Shown: positions 51,080 to 59,816 of the stretch, one piece after another | How the letters are laid out: each line of letters opens with the position of its first letter | Position numbering within the stretch: the stretch's first letter is position 1 | NCBI RefSeq assembly: GCF_027111315.2 | Contig: NZ_CP114289.2 | Location: 1,240,001-1,304,000 of the forward strand | DNA: 64,000 nucleotides | Source: Flavobacterium limnophilum | Lineage (GTDB): Bacteria; Bacteroidota; Bacteroidia; Flavobacteriales; Flavobacteriaceae | Direction of reading: 5' to 3' | Position numbers and translations under genes: made by a program | The notes under the pieces: model-generated | What the model saw: the letters and a program-made list of their open reading frames with translations, nothing else | Told to the model about the DNA's origin: nothing | Databases searched by the model: none

Positions 51080-53665
51080 ATGTATACGCTTCCAAAAATA
51101 GAACGTTTCAATCAAGAAGTTCTTTCAAAATATCACATTTACAATAGTGTTTTTATCACCTTGCCTTTTGATTCCATAGATAATACAGGAGTTCTGCTTC
51201 CATTATTTACGGATGTCTGTGACAATGGTTTTAAAAAACAGGAAACACCTAAAGAAATTGTTGATTTTTTTACCGAGAAATACCTGCATAGTGTTTCTGA
51301 ATCGGAAAAAATTGATTTAATGTTTCGTTTTATTCAATACATCGAACGCCAAATTGTTCTTTTTGATGCTATTGAAGATGCTGCTTTTCCGGTGGTGAAC
51401 AATATGGAAGGAAGAGGTTCCTTGCGTGATATCAAAGAAAAATCGGATGCCAAGAATAATAAAGAAGAATTGGTTGATTTTCTGGAAAACTTCAATGTCA
51501 GAACTGTTTTAACGGCACATCCTACCCAGTTTTATCCTGGGCCGGTATTGGGAATCATCAATGATTTAACGGATTCGATTCGAAAAAATGATCTTTTGGA
51601 AATCAAACAATTGTTGGCTCAATTAGGAAAAACGCCTTTTATCCAAAACGAAAAACCAAATCCTTTTGACGAAGCGGTAAGTTTGATTTGGTATCTTGAA
51701 AACGTGTTTTACGAAACGGCTGGCGAAATGGTACATTACCTCCAAAAGAACGTTTTTAATGGTGATTTTATTCAAAATCAATTGATAAAATTAGGTTTTT
51801 GGCCGGGTGGTGATCGTGATGGAAACCCATTTGTAACAACAGAAATTACTCTCAAGGTGTCAGAAAGACTTAGAACTTCAATATTGAAATGCTACTATAT
51901 CGAAATGAGGAGCTTGAAAAGAAAATTGACTTTTCCGGGTGTGGATATTTTGGTGGCTGAACTCGAGCAAAAATTGTATCGTTCGGTTTTTTATTCCAAA
52001 GGTGAAATTTTCATCACTTTGGATGAATTCAAAACTCAATTGTATAAAATTAGGACCATCGTGATCGAACAACACCAATCTTTATACATCGAAGAATTGG
52101 AAGCCTTGCTTATTAAAGTGAATTTGTTTGGATTCCACTTCGCTTCTTTGGATATTCGTCAAAACAGCAAAATACACGATGCCGTTTTCAAGGATGTGGT
52201 TCAATTTCACTTGAACTCAGGTTCAACAGTATTTCCAGAGAATTATTTTGAATTGACGGAAGATGAAAAAATCAATATTTTGTCCAATGCCAAGGGAAAT
52301 CTTGACACCAATGTTTTTGATGACGAGATAACAAAATCGACTTTGGAGTCCATACAAGCCATTAAAAAAATCCAGGAATCCAACGGTGAATCCGGTGCTG
52401 ACCGATACATTATCAGTAATAATGAAAGTGCCTTGAATGTTATGGAAACATTCGCACTTTTCCATTTAAACGGCTGGGATAATTTGTCCGTGGATATCAT
52501 TCCTTTGTTCGAATCAGTGGATGATTTGCAAAATGCGCATGTTATCATGGAAAAATTATATAACAATCCGGCGTATGCCAGTCATTTGAAAGACAGAAGC
52601 CAGAAACAAACCATAATGCTCGGTTTTTCTGACGGAACTAAAGACGGTGGTTATTTGATGGCCAATTGGAGTATTTACAAAGCCAAAAAAGAATTGACGG
52701 CTATGTCCAGAAAATATGGAATTCACGCTATTTTCTTTGACGGTCGTGGTGGACCTCCAGCGCGTGGTGGTGGAAAAACACATAAATTTTACGCTTCCTT
52801 GGGGCCAAAAATCGAAAACGACGAAATCCAGATTACCGTGCAAGGGCAAACTATCAGTTCTAATTTTGGAACCTTGGATTCATGTCGTTATAATCTAGAA
52901 AACTTGTTGAGTGCCGGGGTTACCAATCATATTTTTAGTAAAGATAAAAACGAATTGACCAGTGGTGAAACGGATATTTTGGATCAGTTGGCGGAATTAG
53001 GATATGAAAAGTACTTGAGTTTCAAGAATCATCCTAAATTTATCCCTTATCTGGAGCAAATGAGTACCTTGAAATATTATGCCAAAACCAATATTGGCAG
53101 CCGTCCATCCAAAAGAAGCAAATCAGAACACTTGGATTTTGCCGATTTGAGAGCGATTCCATTTGTGGGTTCTTGGAGTCAATTGAAACAAAACGTACCC
53201 GGTTTCTTTGGTGTGGGTTCTGCATTAAAACATTTTGAGGATAATGGAAAATGGGAAATGGTTCAGGATTTATACAACAACTCTTTGTTCTTTAAAACTC
53301 TGTTGGAAAACAGCATGATGTCCTTGGCAAAATCATTCTTTCCTTTAACGGCTTACATGCGAAAAGATCCTGAATTTGGAGATTTTTGGCAAATTATCTA
53401 TGAAGAATTTTTGGAAACCAAAAGAATGTTGTTGAAAATAGCCGGACATAAAGGTTTGATGGAAAACTATCCTGATGGAAAAGCATCTATTGACATAAGA
53501 GAGCGTATTGTGTTGCCATTGTTGACAATACAACAATATGCTTTATTGAGAATAAACGAATTGAACAAGGACGAGAATCCGGATTTGGAGTTGATAAAAA
53601 CCTACGAGAAGATTGTGACTCGTTCGCTTTTTGGAAACACCAATGCGAGCAGGAACTCGGCTTAA
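51080..53665 (+). CDS. ppc: Phosphoenolpyruvate carboxylase
   Basis: Carboxylates PEP to oxaloacetate to refill the TCA cycle (cytosol). 861 aa, near the family norm. Catalytic motifs: LTAHPTQ near residue 152 (the active His), FWPGGDRDGNPFVT, and FDGRGGPPARGGG near residue 559. The C-terminal active-site region follows (MRKDPEFGDFWQIIYEEF, LLRINELNKDENPD). The protein ends NTNASRNSA instead of the QNTG seen in the E. coli enzyme; the C terminus forms part of the active site, so this is a variant worth noting, and I recall similar ends in related bacteria. Single gene with a terminator upstream. Confidence 0.97.
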   Translation: MYTLPKIERFNQEVLSKYHIYNSVFITLPFDSIDNTGVLLPLFTDVCDNGFKKQETPKEIVDFFTEKYLHSVSESEKIDLMFRFIQYIERQIVLFDAIEDAAFPVVNNMEGRGSLRDIKEKSDAKNNKEELVDFLENFNVRTVLTAHPTQFYPGPVLGIINDLTDSIRKNDLLEIKQLLAQLGKTPFIQNEKPNPFDEAVSLIWYLENVFYETAGEMVHYLQKNVFNGDFIQNQLIKLGFWPGGDRDGNPFVTTEITLKVSERLRTSILKCYYIEMRSLKRKLTFPGVDILVAELEQKLYRSVFYSKGEIFITLDEFKTQLYKIRTIVIEQHQSLYIEELEALLIKVNLFGFHFASLDIRQNSKIHDAVFKDVVQFHLNSGSTVFPENYFELTEDEKINILSNAKGNLDTNVFDDEITKSTLESIQAIKKIQESNGESGADRYIISNNESALNVMETFALFHLNGWDNLSVDIIPLFESVDDLQNAHVIMEKLYNNPAYASHLKDRSQKQTIMLGFSDGTKDGGYLMANWSIYKAKKELTAMSRKYGIHAIFFDGRGGPPARGGGKTHKFYASLGPKIENDEIQITVQGQTISSNFGTLDSCRYNLENLLSAGVTNHIFSKDKNELTSGETDILDQLAELGYEKYLSFKNHPKFIPYLEQMSTLKYYAKTNIGSRPSKRSKSEHLDFADLRAIPFVGSWSQLKQNVPGFFGVGSALKHFEDNGKWEMVQDLYNNSLFFKTLLENSMMSLAKSFFPLTAYMRKDPEFGDFWQIIYEEFLETKRMLLKIAGHKGLMENYPDGKASIDIRERIVLPLLTIQQYALLRINELNKDENPDLELIKTYEKIVTRSLFGNTNASRNSA

Positions 53666-53834
53666 AAATAAATAGATTGTTTAGAAAGATAAAAATTCAG
53701 GTTTTTTGAGGAAGTGTTGTAAACCATTAAGAAAATTAAGGACTATTACAAATCTTAATTTTCTTAATGAACTTAACGGTTCAAATGGTTTTGTCTTTCT
53801 AATAAATACTGGTAAAACCCTAAAAGAAAAAGAT

Positions 53835-54350
53835 ATGAATTCCAATCAATTGCCCGAAAATGAATATTCTGCATTCAATGCGACTTACATCAAAGCGATT
53901 GAAAATGTAGAATTATTGGAAGAATTAGAAATCAGTTTACACGATTTTATCAGATTTGTCCGTGAAATTCCAATGGACAAATTTGATTATCGGTATGCCG
54001 AAGGCAAATGGACAATCAAGGATATTATCCAGCACATTATTGATGCCGAAAGAATTTTTGCCTATCGTGCCTTGCGAATTTCCAGAAACGACCAAACACC
54101 GTTGCCGGGATTTGAGGAAAATGATTATGTAGAAAACACCAATGCCAATGGTCGAAGCATCCAGGAATTGTTGACCGAATTTTCCGCCGTCAGACATTCC
54201 AATTTATTGTTGTTCAAAAGTTTTTCGGAAGAACAATTGACCAGAATGGGGATTGCATCCAATCATCCAATTTCAGTGAGAGCCATAGGGTTTCTAATTA
54301 TTGGACATTTGAAACACCATCAAAGAGTTTTTCAGGAACGGTATTTGTAA
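53835..54350 (+). CDS. DinB-family putative metal-dependent hydrolase
   Basis: 171 aa if translation starts at the ATG at 53835 (MNSNQLPENEYSAFNATYIK). The frame is open from 53706, but the added 43 residues are not DinB-like. A four-helix bundle pattern with the three-His metal site: KDIIQHIIDAERIFAYRAL (first His) and GHLKHHQRVFQERYL (second and third). Members include damage-induced proteins and bacillithiol- or mycothiol-type transferases. The function here is unknown. Convergent with recQ, with a large hairpin between. Confidence 0.85.
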   Translation: MNSNQLPENEYSAFNATYIKAIENVELLEELEISLHDFIRFVREIPMDKFDYRYAEGKWTIKDIIQHIIDAERIFAYRALRISRNDQTPLPGFEENDYVENTNANGRSIQELLTEFSAVRHSNLLLFKSFSEEQLTRMGIASNHPISVRAIGFLIIGHLKHHQRVFQERYL

Positions 54351-54354
54351 ATTT

Positions 54355-54454
54355 TTGCCACGAAGACGCTAAGATTAATTGAAAGAAGTTTGTAAATTCG
54401 GAAAAATGAATTTACAAACTTCTTTTTCTTTGTGACTTAGCTACTTTGTGGCAA
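54355..54454. repeat. 100-bp nested palindrome between dinB and recQ, with terminator core
   Basis: Inner part: an 18-bp perfect stem (54382-54399 with 54408-54425) and an 8-base loop, T-rich on both flanks, suited to bidirectional termination. Outer arms: TTGCCACGAAGACGCTAAG (54355-54373) and CTTAGCTACTTTGTGGCAA (54436-54454), inverted copies with three mismatches. The outer phrase belongs to a repeat family also seen at about 42864-42883. Confidence 0.8.
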
Positions 54455-54458
54455 TTTT

Positions 54459-56567
54459 TTATTTTTGTGCCTCTTTCTCAATCATTGCCAAGCCAATCCT
54501 GATTTTATCATACCCGATTTGTTCCTCGAAATAATCAAAGTAGGGTTTCAAGGCATTTGGCGATTCCAGTTTAATTTTGGCTGCCGCAATTTTTGAAATT
54601 TCTTCCTTGGAAATATAAGAACTAAAATCTATTGGATGTCCATCGCTGTATAATTTGGCCAAATGCGATGTTATCGTGCTAACGCCTAAATTCCTTTTGC
54701 CGGCAATTTCGTCAACGGTTAACCCCCTTTGATACATTTCTAGCGTTTCTTTGTATGTGCTGCCTTCTTTTTTAGTTCGAACGGTTTTGTTTTTTTGAAA
54801 TTCAATAATCGCTTTTATGAAGACATCTCCGTATTTTTCCAGTTTTGCTCTACCAACGCCGTCAATATTCAAGAATTCTTCATCGCTCATTGGTCTTTCG
54901 GCTTCGAGTTGTTTCAAAGTGGCGTCGTTAAAAATGATGTAAGCAGGAACTTCTTCTTGTTTGGCAATTTCGGCGCGCAGTTTTCTAAGAGTTTCAAAAA
55001 GGGAATTGGCTGATGCTTTAGTTGCTCGTTCTTTAATTTCTGGTTTGTCTTTGCTTATTTTTTGAACCGTTGTCAATTGTACTTTCTCGCCTTCAAACAA
55101 AACTTTCTTGGCAAAGGGTGTCAATTTTATTTTGTTTTGCTGGTGAAAAGCAATCTCGCAATAGCCTAAATTGATTAGTTGAATGATGTATTGGTTCCAA
55201 TCATACCAAGAAATATCGGCACCTACATTGTATGTTTTCAAATTCTGATAACCTTTGTCATAAATGGAAGCATTTTTGGAACCTCTCAAAAAGTCAACAA
55301 TCACGGGTAATGCCTCCGATTCTTGCAAACGAATTACCGCCGATAATGCTTTTTGGGCAATGATGGTTCCATCGAAAAAAGCGGGTGGATTTTTGCAAAT
55401 GTCGCAATTGCCGCAATTTTCGGTAACCAATTCCCCAAAATAGGAAAGCAAAATTTTTCGACGACAACTTAGTGCATCTGCATATTGCTTCATTCGTTCC
55501 AGTTTGGCCAATTGTACTTCGGCATTCAAGCCTTCGGAAGCAAATTTTTGCAACTGGATCATGTCGCCATAACTTTCGAACAAAACCGTTTCCGATGGCA
55601 AACCATCGCGACCGGCACGTCCAATTTCTTGATAATACCCTTCAATATTTTTGGGTAAATTGTAATGAATAACCCAACGCACATTGGATTTGTCGATGCC
55701 CATTCCGAAAGCAATAGTGGCGCAAACTACCTGACATTCGTCATTTATGAATTCATCCTGCGTTTTCGAACGAAGTTTACTGTCCAAACCTGCATGATAA
55801 GCTTTGGCGTTAATTCCAATTTTTTGCAATTTTTCGGCAAGCTCTTCCGTGGTTTTTCGGCTTAAGCAATAGATAATACCACATTCGTTGGGCTTGTCTT
55901 TGATGAAATCGATGATTTGTTTGACACGGTCTAAAGCAGGACGCACTTCCAGGCTTAAATTTTTCCTGTCGAATGAAGCAACAAATGTTTTTGGGTTGAC
56001 CAAATTCAATTGTTCCGTGATATCCGTTCGGGTTGCTTTATCGGCAGTTGCGGTCAATGCCAGAATTGGAGTAGAAGGGAAGCGGTTTTTTAGATAACCC
56101 AAATTGGTATAAGCCGGACGGAAATCGTGTCCCCAAGCCGAAATGCAATGCGCTTCGTCAATGGCAATTAAACTCACAATGATTTGACTGAAAGCATTTT
56201 CGAGATAAGATAAACTTTCGGGAGCCACATAAACTAACTTGACTTTGTTGTCTTTTAGGTTTTGAAAATGAAATTCTTGTTCTTCATTGGATTGACTGCT
56301 GTTGATGAAACAGGCAGCAATTCCGTTGGCTTTCAAGCTGTCGACTTGGTCTTTCATCAAGGCAATCAGCGGCGAAATCACGATCGTGATTCCCGGCAGG
56401 ACCAAAGCGGGGAGCTGAAAACAAATGGATTTCCCTCCGCCGGTTGGCATAATTGCCAATGTGTCTTGTCCGGAAAGGATGCAATTGATGATGTCTTCTT
56501 GATTGGGCCTGAATTTTTCAAACCCGAAATTTTCTTTGAGTTTGGCGTGTAAAATGGATGTTGTCAT
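54459..56567 (-). CDS. recQ: ATP-dependent DNA helicase RecQ
   Basis: A 702-aa superfamily 2 helicase acting in recombination repair and fork restart. Seen: motif 0 LKENFGFEKFRPNQEDII, Walker A MPTGGGKSICFQLP near residue 41, DEAHCISAWGHDFRPAY, SRKTTEELAEKL, and QEIGRAGRDGLPS. Then the zinc-binding RQC region (SCRRKILLSYFGE and CGNCDIC), winged helix, HRDC domain at about 510-590 (EVPAYIIFNDATLKQLE), and a C-terminal HTH_40-like segment (YKETLEMYQRGLTVDEIAGKR). The length is that of the larger Bacteroidota RecQ type with the added HTH. Single gene. Confidence 0.96.
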   Translation of the reverse strand: MTTSILHAKLKENFGFEKFRPNQEDIINCILSGQDTLAIMPTGGGKSICFQLPALVLPGITIVISPLIALMKDQVDSLKANGIAACFINSSQSNEEQEFHFQNLKDNKVKLVYVAPESLSYLENAFSQIIVSLIAIDEAHCISAWGHDFRPAYTNLGYLKNRFPSTPILALTATADKATRTDITEQLNLVNPKTFVASFDRKNLSLEVRPALDRVKQIIDFIKDKPNECGIIYCLSRKTTEELAEKLQKIGINAKAYHAGLDSKLRSKTQDEFINDECQVVCATIAFGMGIDKSNVRWVIHYNLPKNIEGYYQEIGRAGRDGLPSETVLFESYGDMIQLQKFASEGLNAEVQLAKLERMKQYADALSCRRKILLSYFGELVTENCGNCDICKNPPAFFDGTIIAQKALSAVIRLQESEALPVIVDFLRGSKNASIYDKGYQNLKTYNVGADISWYDWNQYIIQLINLGYCEIAFHQQNKIKLTPFAKKVLFEGEKVQLTTVQKISKDKPEIKERATKASANSLFETLRKLRAEIAKQEEVPAYIIFNDATLKQLEAERPMSDEEFLNIDGVGRAKLEKYGDVFIKAIIEFQKNKTVRTKKEGSTYKETLEMYQRGLTVDEIAGKRNLGVSTITSHLAKLYSDGHPIDFSSYISKEEISKIAAAKIKLESPNALKPYFDYFEEQIGYDKIRIGLAMIEKEAQK

Positions 56568-56593
56568 TATGGCGTATATTTTTGACTAAAGTA

Positions 56594-56624
56594 ATAAAAA
56601 AAGGAACTCGATTAGGAGTTCCTT
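56594..56624 (-). terminator. Terminator of the polyamine operon
   Basis: A 9-bp perfect stem AAGGAACTC (56601-56609) / GAGTTCCTT (56616-56624). On the minus strand a T run follows (56594-56600). It lies 25 bp after the stop of the acidic-tail gene. Confidence 0.9.
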
Positions 56625-56648
56625 ATAATATTTATGTCGGAAAATTAA

Positions 56649-57053
56649 TTATTCCTCGTCTTCATCATCCTCATCTTCAGGGATGTCGCTTTCGTCTGCA
56701 TCGTCATCGTCGTCGTCGTCTTCTCCGGAAACATCATCGTCTTTGTATTCTGGCTTGTCGTCATCGTCATCGGATGGTGCATCGTCATCATCGTCCAAGC
56801 TGATATCTGCGATTGGTTCGATTTCTATTTCATCGTCCTCATCATAATTTTCGATTCTGTCGGCAAGTTTGGTACTCACTTTTACTAAATAAATAGTGTC
56901 TTCAGTTCGTACTTCAACGGCTTCGATCAATTCGTTTTTTGCGTTTCTAAAGCGGATAATGTTTGAATCATCATAGCCATCAGGAAATCTTTCTACCAAT
57001 AAGTTCAAGATTTCGTGTGTAAGTTTTGCGTAGTCAACAATTACTCTTTTCAT
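56649..57053 (-). CDS. Small protein with highly acidic C-terminal tail, unknown function
   Basis: 134 aa. Residues 1-75 form a conserved, folded-looking part (KRVIVDYAKLTHEILNLLVE, GYDDSNIIRFRNAKNELIEAVEV, DTIYLVKVSTKLADRI). Residues 76-134 are almost entirely Asp and Glu. I recall that homologues in Flavobacteriia are sometimes labelled DNA primase, but no primase motif is present. The tail could bind basic proteins, metals or polyamines. It starts 8 bp after the stop of the deoxyhypusine-synthase-like gene, so it belongs to the same operon. Confidence 0.75.
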   Translation of the reverse strand: MKRVIVDYAKLTHEILNLLVERFPDGYDDSNIIRFRNAKNELIEAVEVRTEDTIYLVKVSTKLADRIENYDEDDEIEIEPIADISLDDDDDAPSDDDDDKPEYKDDDVSGEDDDDDDDADESDIPEDEDDEDEE

Positions 57054-57061
57054 AAAATATT

Positions 57062-58033
57062 CTATAAATCTAACAAATAAGCGAAAATTAAAGGAGCAAC
57101 AATAGTGGCATCCGACTCGATAATAAACTTTGGGGTTTTTATGTCTAATTTACCCCAAGTGATTTTTTCATTTGGCACAGCTCCAGAATACGAACCATAA
57201 CTGGTTGTCGAATCTGAAATTTGGCAAAAATAGCTCCAGAATGGAATGTCGTGCATTTCCATGTCCTGGTACAACATTGGAACAACGCAAATTGGAAAAT
57301 CTCCGGCTATTCCTCCACCAATTTGGAAGAAACCTACACCATTCGTGCTGTTTTTTGGATACCAATCAGCCAAGAAAGTCATGTATTCTATTCCTGATTT
57401 CATGGTCGAGGCTTTTAGTTCCCCTTTGATTACATAGGAAGCAAAAATGTTTCCCATGGTGCTGTCTTCCCATCCCGGTACAATAATAGGTAAATTTTTC
57501 TCGGCAGCCGCATACATCCAGCTGTCTTTTAAGTCAATTTCGTAATATTCTTCCAAAACTCCCGAAAGCAACATCTTGTACATGAATTCGTGAGGGAAAT
57601 ATCTTTCTCCTTTGTCATCGGCATCTTTCCAGATTTTGTAAATGTGTTTTTGCAAACGACGGAATGCTTCGTGTTCAGGAATACAAGTATCGGTAACTCG
57701 ATTCAGTCCTCTTTCCAATAAAGCCCATTCGTCTTCTGGAGTCAAATCACGGTAGTGTGGCACTCTTTCGTAGTGTGAATGTGCTACCAGGTTCATGATG
57801 TCTTCTTCGAGATTTGCACCAGTACAAGAAATGATTTGCACTTTGTCTTGGCGAATTATTTCGGCAAAAATTTTCCCAATTTCGGCGGTACTCATTGCAC
57901 CAGCCATACTTACCATCATTTTTGCACCATTGGCTAATTGTTGTTCGTAGGCTTTTGCGGCATCAACTAAAGATGCAGAGTTGAAATGCAAATAATGCTT
58001 TTCGATAAACTGACTGATTGGTCCTTTACTCAT
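57062..58033 (-). CDS. Deoxyhypusine-synthase-family protein (probable polyamine synthase)
   Basis: 323 aa. Homologous to eukaryotic deoxyhypusine synthase: SMAGAMSTAEIGKIFAEIIRQ, CTGANLEEDIMN, VPGWEDSTMGN, FFQIGGGIAGDFPICVVP, and the WGKL motif whose Lys corresponds to the imine-forming active-site Lys. Bacteria lack the eIF5A target, and characterised bacterial members act in polyamine synthesis (homospermidine or aminopropyl-agmatine type reactions using NAD). The arginine decarboxylase gene 91 bp upstream supports such a role, with agmatine or putrescine as likely acceptor. The exact product cannot be read from sequence. Confidence 0.88.
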   Translation of the reverse strand: MSKGPISQFIEKHYLHFNSASLVDAAKAYEQQLANGAKMMVSMAGAMSTAEIGKIFAEIIRQDKVQIISCTGANLEEDIMNLVAHSHYERVPHYRDLTPEDEWALLERGLNRVTDTCIPEHEAFRRLQKHIYKIWKDADDKGERYFPHEFMYKMLLSGVLEEYYEIDLKDSWMYAAAEKNLPIIVPGWEDSTMGNIFASYVIKGELKASTMKSGIEYMTFLADWYPKNSTNGVGFFQIGGGIAGDFPICVVPMLYQDMEMHDIPFWSYFCQISDSTTSYGSYSGAVPNEKITWGKLDIKTPKFIIESDATIVAPLIFAYLLDL

Positions 58034-58124
58034 TTTTTTAAATTTAAAGATTTAAAAAACGAAACAATGAAAAACATTTTCAAATGTAACGAATTTTTAA
58101 ATTAACTGATTGTGTGTTAACTGT

Positions 58125-59525
58125 TTATTTTTTATTGTATCCTAATATTTCCAAAACTTGATCGGCTGTTTGTTGTTCCGAGAATACTTCGGTTGCCAAT
58201 ATTCCATTTTCATCCTTGTCTATCAGGATGTGTTTCGGCTGTGGAATCAAGCAGTGGTGCAATCCTCCGTAACCGCCAATGGTTTCTTGGTAAGCTCCCG
58301 TATTGAAAAAGCCAATATACAAAGGTTTTTCCTTGTTGTATTTAGGCAAGTAAATGGCATTCATGTTTTGCTCGGAATTGTAATAATCATCGCTGTCGCA
58401 AGTCATTCCGCCCAGTAAGACCCTTTCGTATGTATCATTCCAACGATTGACGGCCAACATGATAAAACGTTTGTTGATTGCCCAAGTGTCTGGCAAAGTG
58501 GTGATGAAAGAGGAATCAATCATGTTCCATTTCTCCCTGTCATTTTGTTGCTTTTGATACAAAATTTGGTAAATGGCTCCACCGCTTTCACCAACTGTAA
58601 ATGAACCAAATTCAGTAAAAATATTGGGAACATCCACTTCGGCTTCGTCACAGGCAATCTTGATTTGATTGATGATTTCGTCAATCATATATTGGTAATC
58701 GTATTCAAACGCCAAGGAATTTTTGATTGGAAAACCACCACCAATGTTCAATCCGTCCAAGGTTGGGCATTCTCTTTTCAAAGCCACGTAAACCTTGATA
58801 CATTTTACCAATTCGTTCCAGTAATAGGCATTGTCGTTGATACCGGTATTGATGAAAAAGTGCAACATTTTAAGTTCCAACTTTTTGTTTTCCTGAATTT
58901 GTTTTTTGTAAAATTGGACTATGTTTTTGTAACCAATACCCAATCTAGAAGTATAAAACTCGAATTTTGGTTCTTCCTCGGCTGCAATACGAATTCCAAT
59001 TTTGAATTTTCGCTTGATCTTGTCTTGCAAAATATCCAATTCTTCGTAATTGTCAATAATTGGAATAGTATTTTTATGTCCATTATTGATCAATCGGGCA
59101 ATGTTTTCAATGTATTGGTCTCTTTTGAAACCGTTGCAAATCACGTAAGTGCTTTTGTTGATTTTACCTGACTCCAACAAATTTTCAACAATATTGATGT
59201 CGAACGCCGAAGAGGTTTCGATGTGAATATTGTTCTTGAAAGCCTCGTTCATTATGTATTGAAAATGAGAACTTTTGGTGCAATAACAATAGTAATATTT
59301 GGCCTCGTAATTGTTCTTTTCCATCGACTTGCGAAACCAGTTTTTGGCTTTGTTGATGTTGTTGGAAATTTGCGGCAAATAAGTGAATTTTAATGGGGTG
59401 CCATATTTTTCCACCAATTTCATCAAGTCGATATTGTGAAATTCGAGGTTGTCTTTGTTTAAAGTAAACTCTTCTTGAGGAAAATAATAGGTTTGATTTA
59501 TTAAATCGAAATATTTTGTATTCAT
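58125..59525 (-). CDS. speA: Arginine decarboxylase (PLP-dependent, alanine-racemase fold)
   Basis: A 466-aa fold-type III PLP enzyme. Converts arginine to agmatine, the first step of polyamine synthesis. Seen: PLP-binding Lys in YCYCTKSSHFQY near residue 83, ETSSAFDINI, FKIGIRIAAEEEPKF, the HFFINTGIND block, the glycine-rich LNIGGGFP phosphate site, FTEFGSFTVGESG, GGMTCDSDDY with the second active-site Cys, and YIGFFNTGAYQ. It is much shorter than E. coli SpeA (658 aa) and matches the compact form that I recall from Bacteroidota. A true diaminopimelate or ornithine decarboxylase is less likely given the pairing with the deoxyhypusine-synthase homologue. Confidence 0.85.
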   Translation of the reverse strand: MNTKYFDLINQTYYFPQEEFTLNKDNLEFHNIDLMKLVEKYGTPLKFTYLPQISNNINKAKNWFRKSMEKNNYEAKYYYCYCTKSSHFQYIMNEAFKNNIHIETSSAFDINIVENLLESGKINKSTYVICNGFKRDQYIENIARLINNGHKNTIPIIDNYEELDILQDKIKRKFKIGIRIAAEEEPKFEFYTSRLGIGYKNIVQFYKKQIQENKKLELKMLHFFINTGINDNAYYWNELVKCIKVYVALKRECPTLDGLNIGGGFPIKNSLAFEYDYQYMIDEIINQIKIACDEAEVDVPNIFTEFGSFTVGESGGAIYQILYQKQQNDREKWNMIDSSFITTLPDTWAINKRFIMLAVNRWNDTYERVLLGGMTCDSDDYYNSEQNMNAIYLPKYNKEKPLYIGFFNTGAYQETIGGYGGLHHCLIPQPKHILIDKDENGILATEVFSEQQTADQVLEILGYNKK

Positions 59526-59579
59526 CTGACTTTTAGTATTTTAGGTTAATTGTATTTGGAAAATAAATTAAACTAAAAT

Positions 59580-59759
59580 TCAAACCCTGATATTGGCATA
59601 AACAATTTGAAGCTTCTCGTGGTCGGCTTTCAAATACTGGAAGAGGTCAAAACTAAAAGCCCCTTTAATGCCATAAAAACGCTTCAATATTCTTTGAAAA
59701 GAGCTATTGCTTTCGATTTTGATGGAACTATAATTTCTTTGGTTTTGATTTTTTTTCAT
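59580..59759 (-). CDS. Candidate 59-aa small protein / upstream ORF of the polyamine operon
   Basis: An uninterrupted minus-strand frame, ATG 59759-59757 to TGA 59582-59580, giving MKKNQNQRNYSSIKIES, then NSSFQRILKRFYGIKGAFSFDL, and ending KLQIVYANIRV. Mixed hydrophobic and charged composition and codon use like its neighbours suggest it is real. It starts about where the promoter at 59765-59796 should begin transcription, so the mRNA would be nearly leaderless. It stops 55 bp before speA. It could be a small protein or a leader peptide. No family recognised. Confidence 0.5.
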   Translation of the reverse strand: MKKNQNQRNYSSIKIESNSSFQRILKRFYGIKGAFSFDLFQYLKADHEKLQIVYANIRV

Positions 59760-59764
59760 TCCTG

Positions 59765-59796
59765 CAAATGTAAAAAATATAATAGACGTAATGCAA
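59765..59796 (-). promoter_or_regulatory. Promoter of the polyamine operon
   Basis: Minus strand: TTG (59796-59794), a 21-bp spacer, TACATTTG (59772-59765). Exact fit to the Bacteroidota consensus. It sits in the gap between the aroB stop and the small ORF, and would drive the small ORF, speA, the deoxyhypusine-synthase homologue and the acidic protein. Confidence 0.75.
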
Positions 59797-59816
59797 CCCT
59801 TTTTTATAAAAAAACT

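Noticed and set aside
56649..57053. Annotation of the acidic-tail protein as DNA primase
   Set aside because: No zinc finger, TOPRIM or other primase motif is present in its 134 residues.
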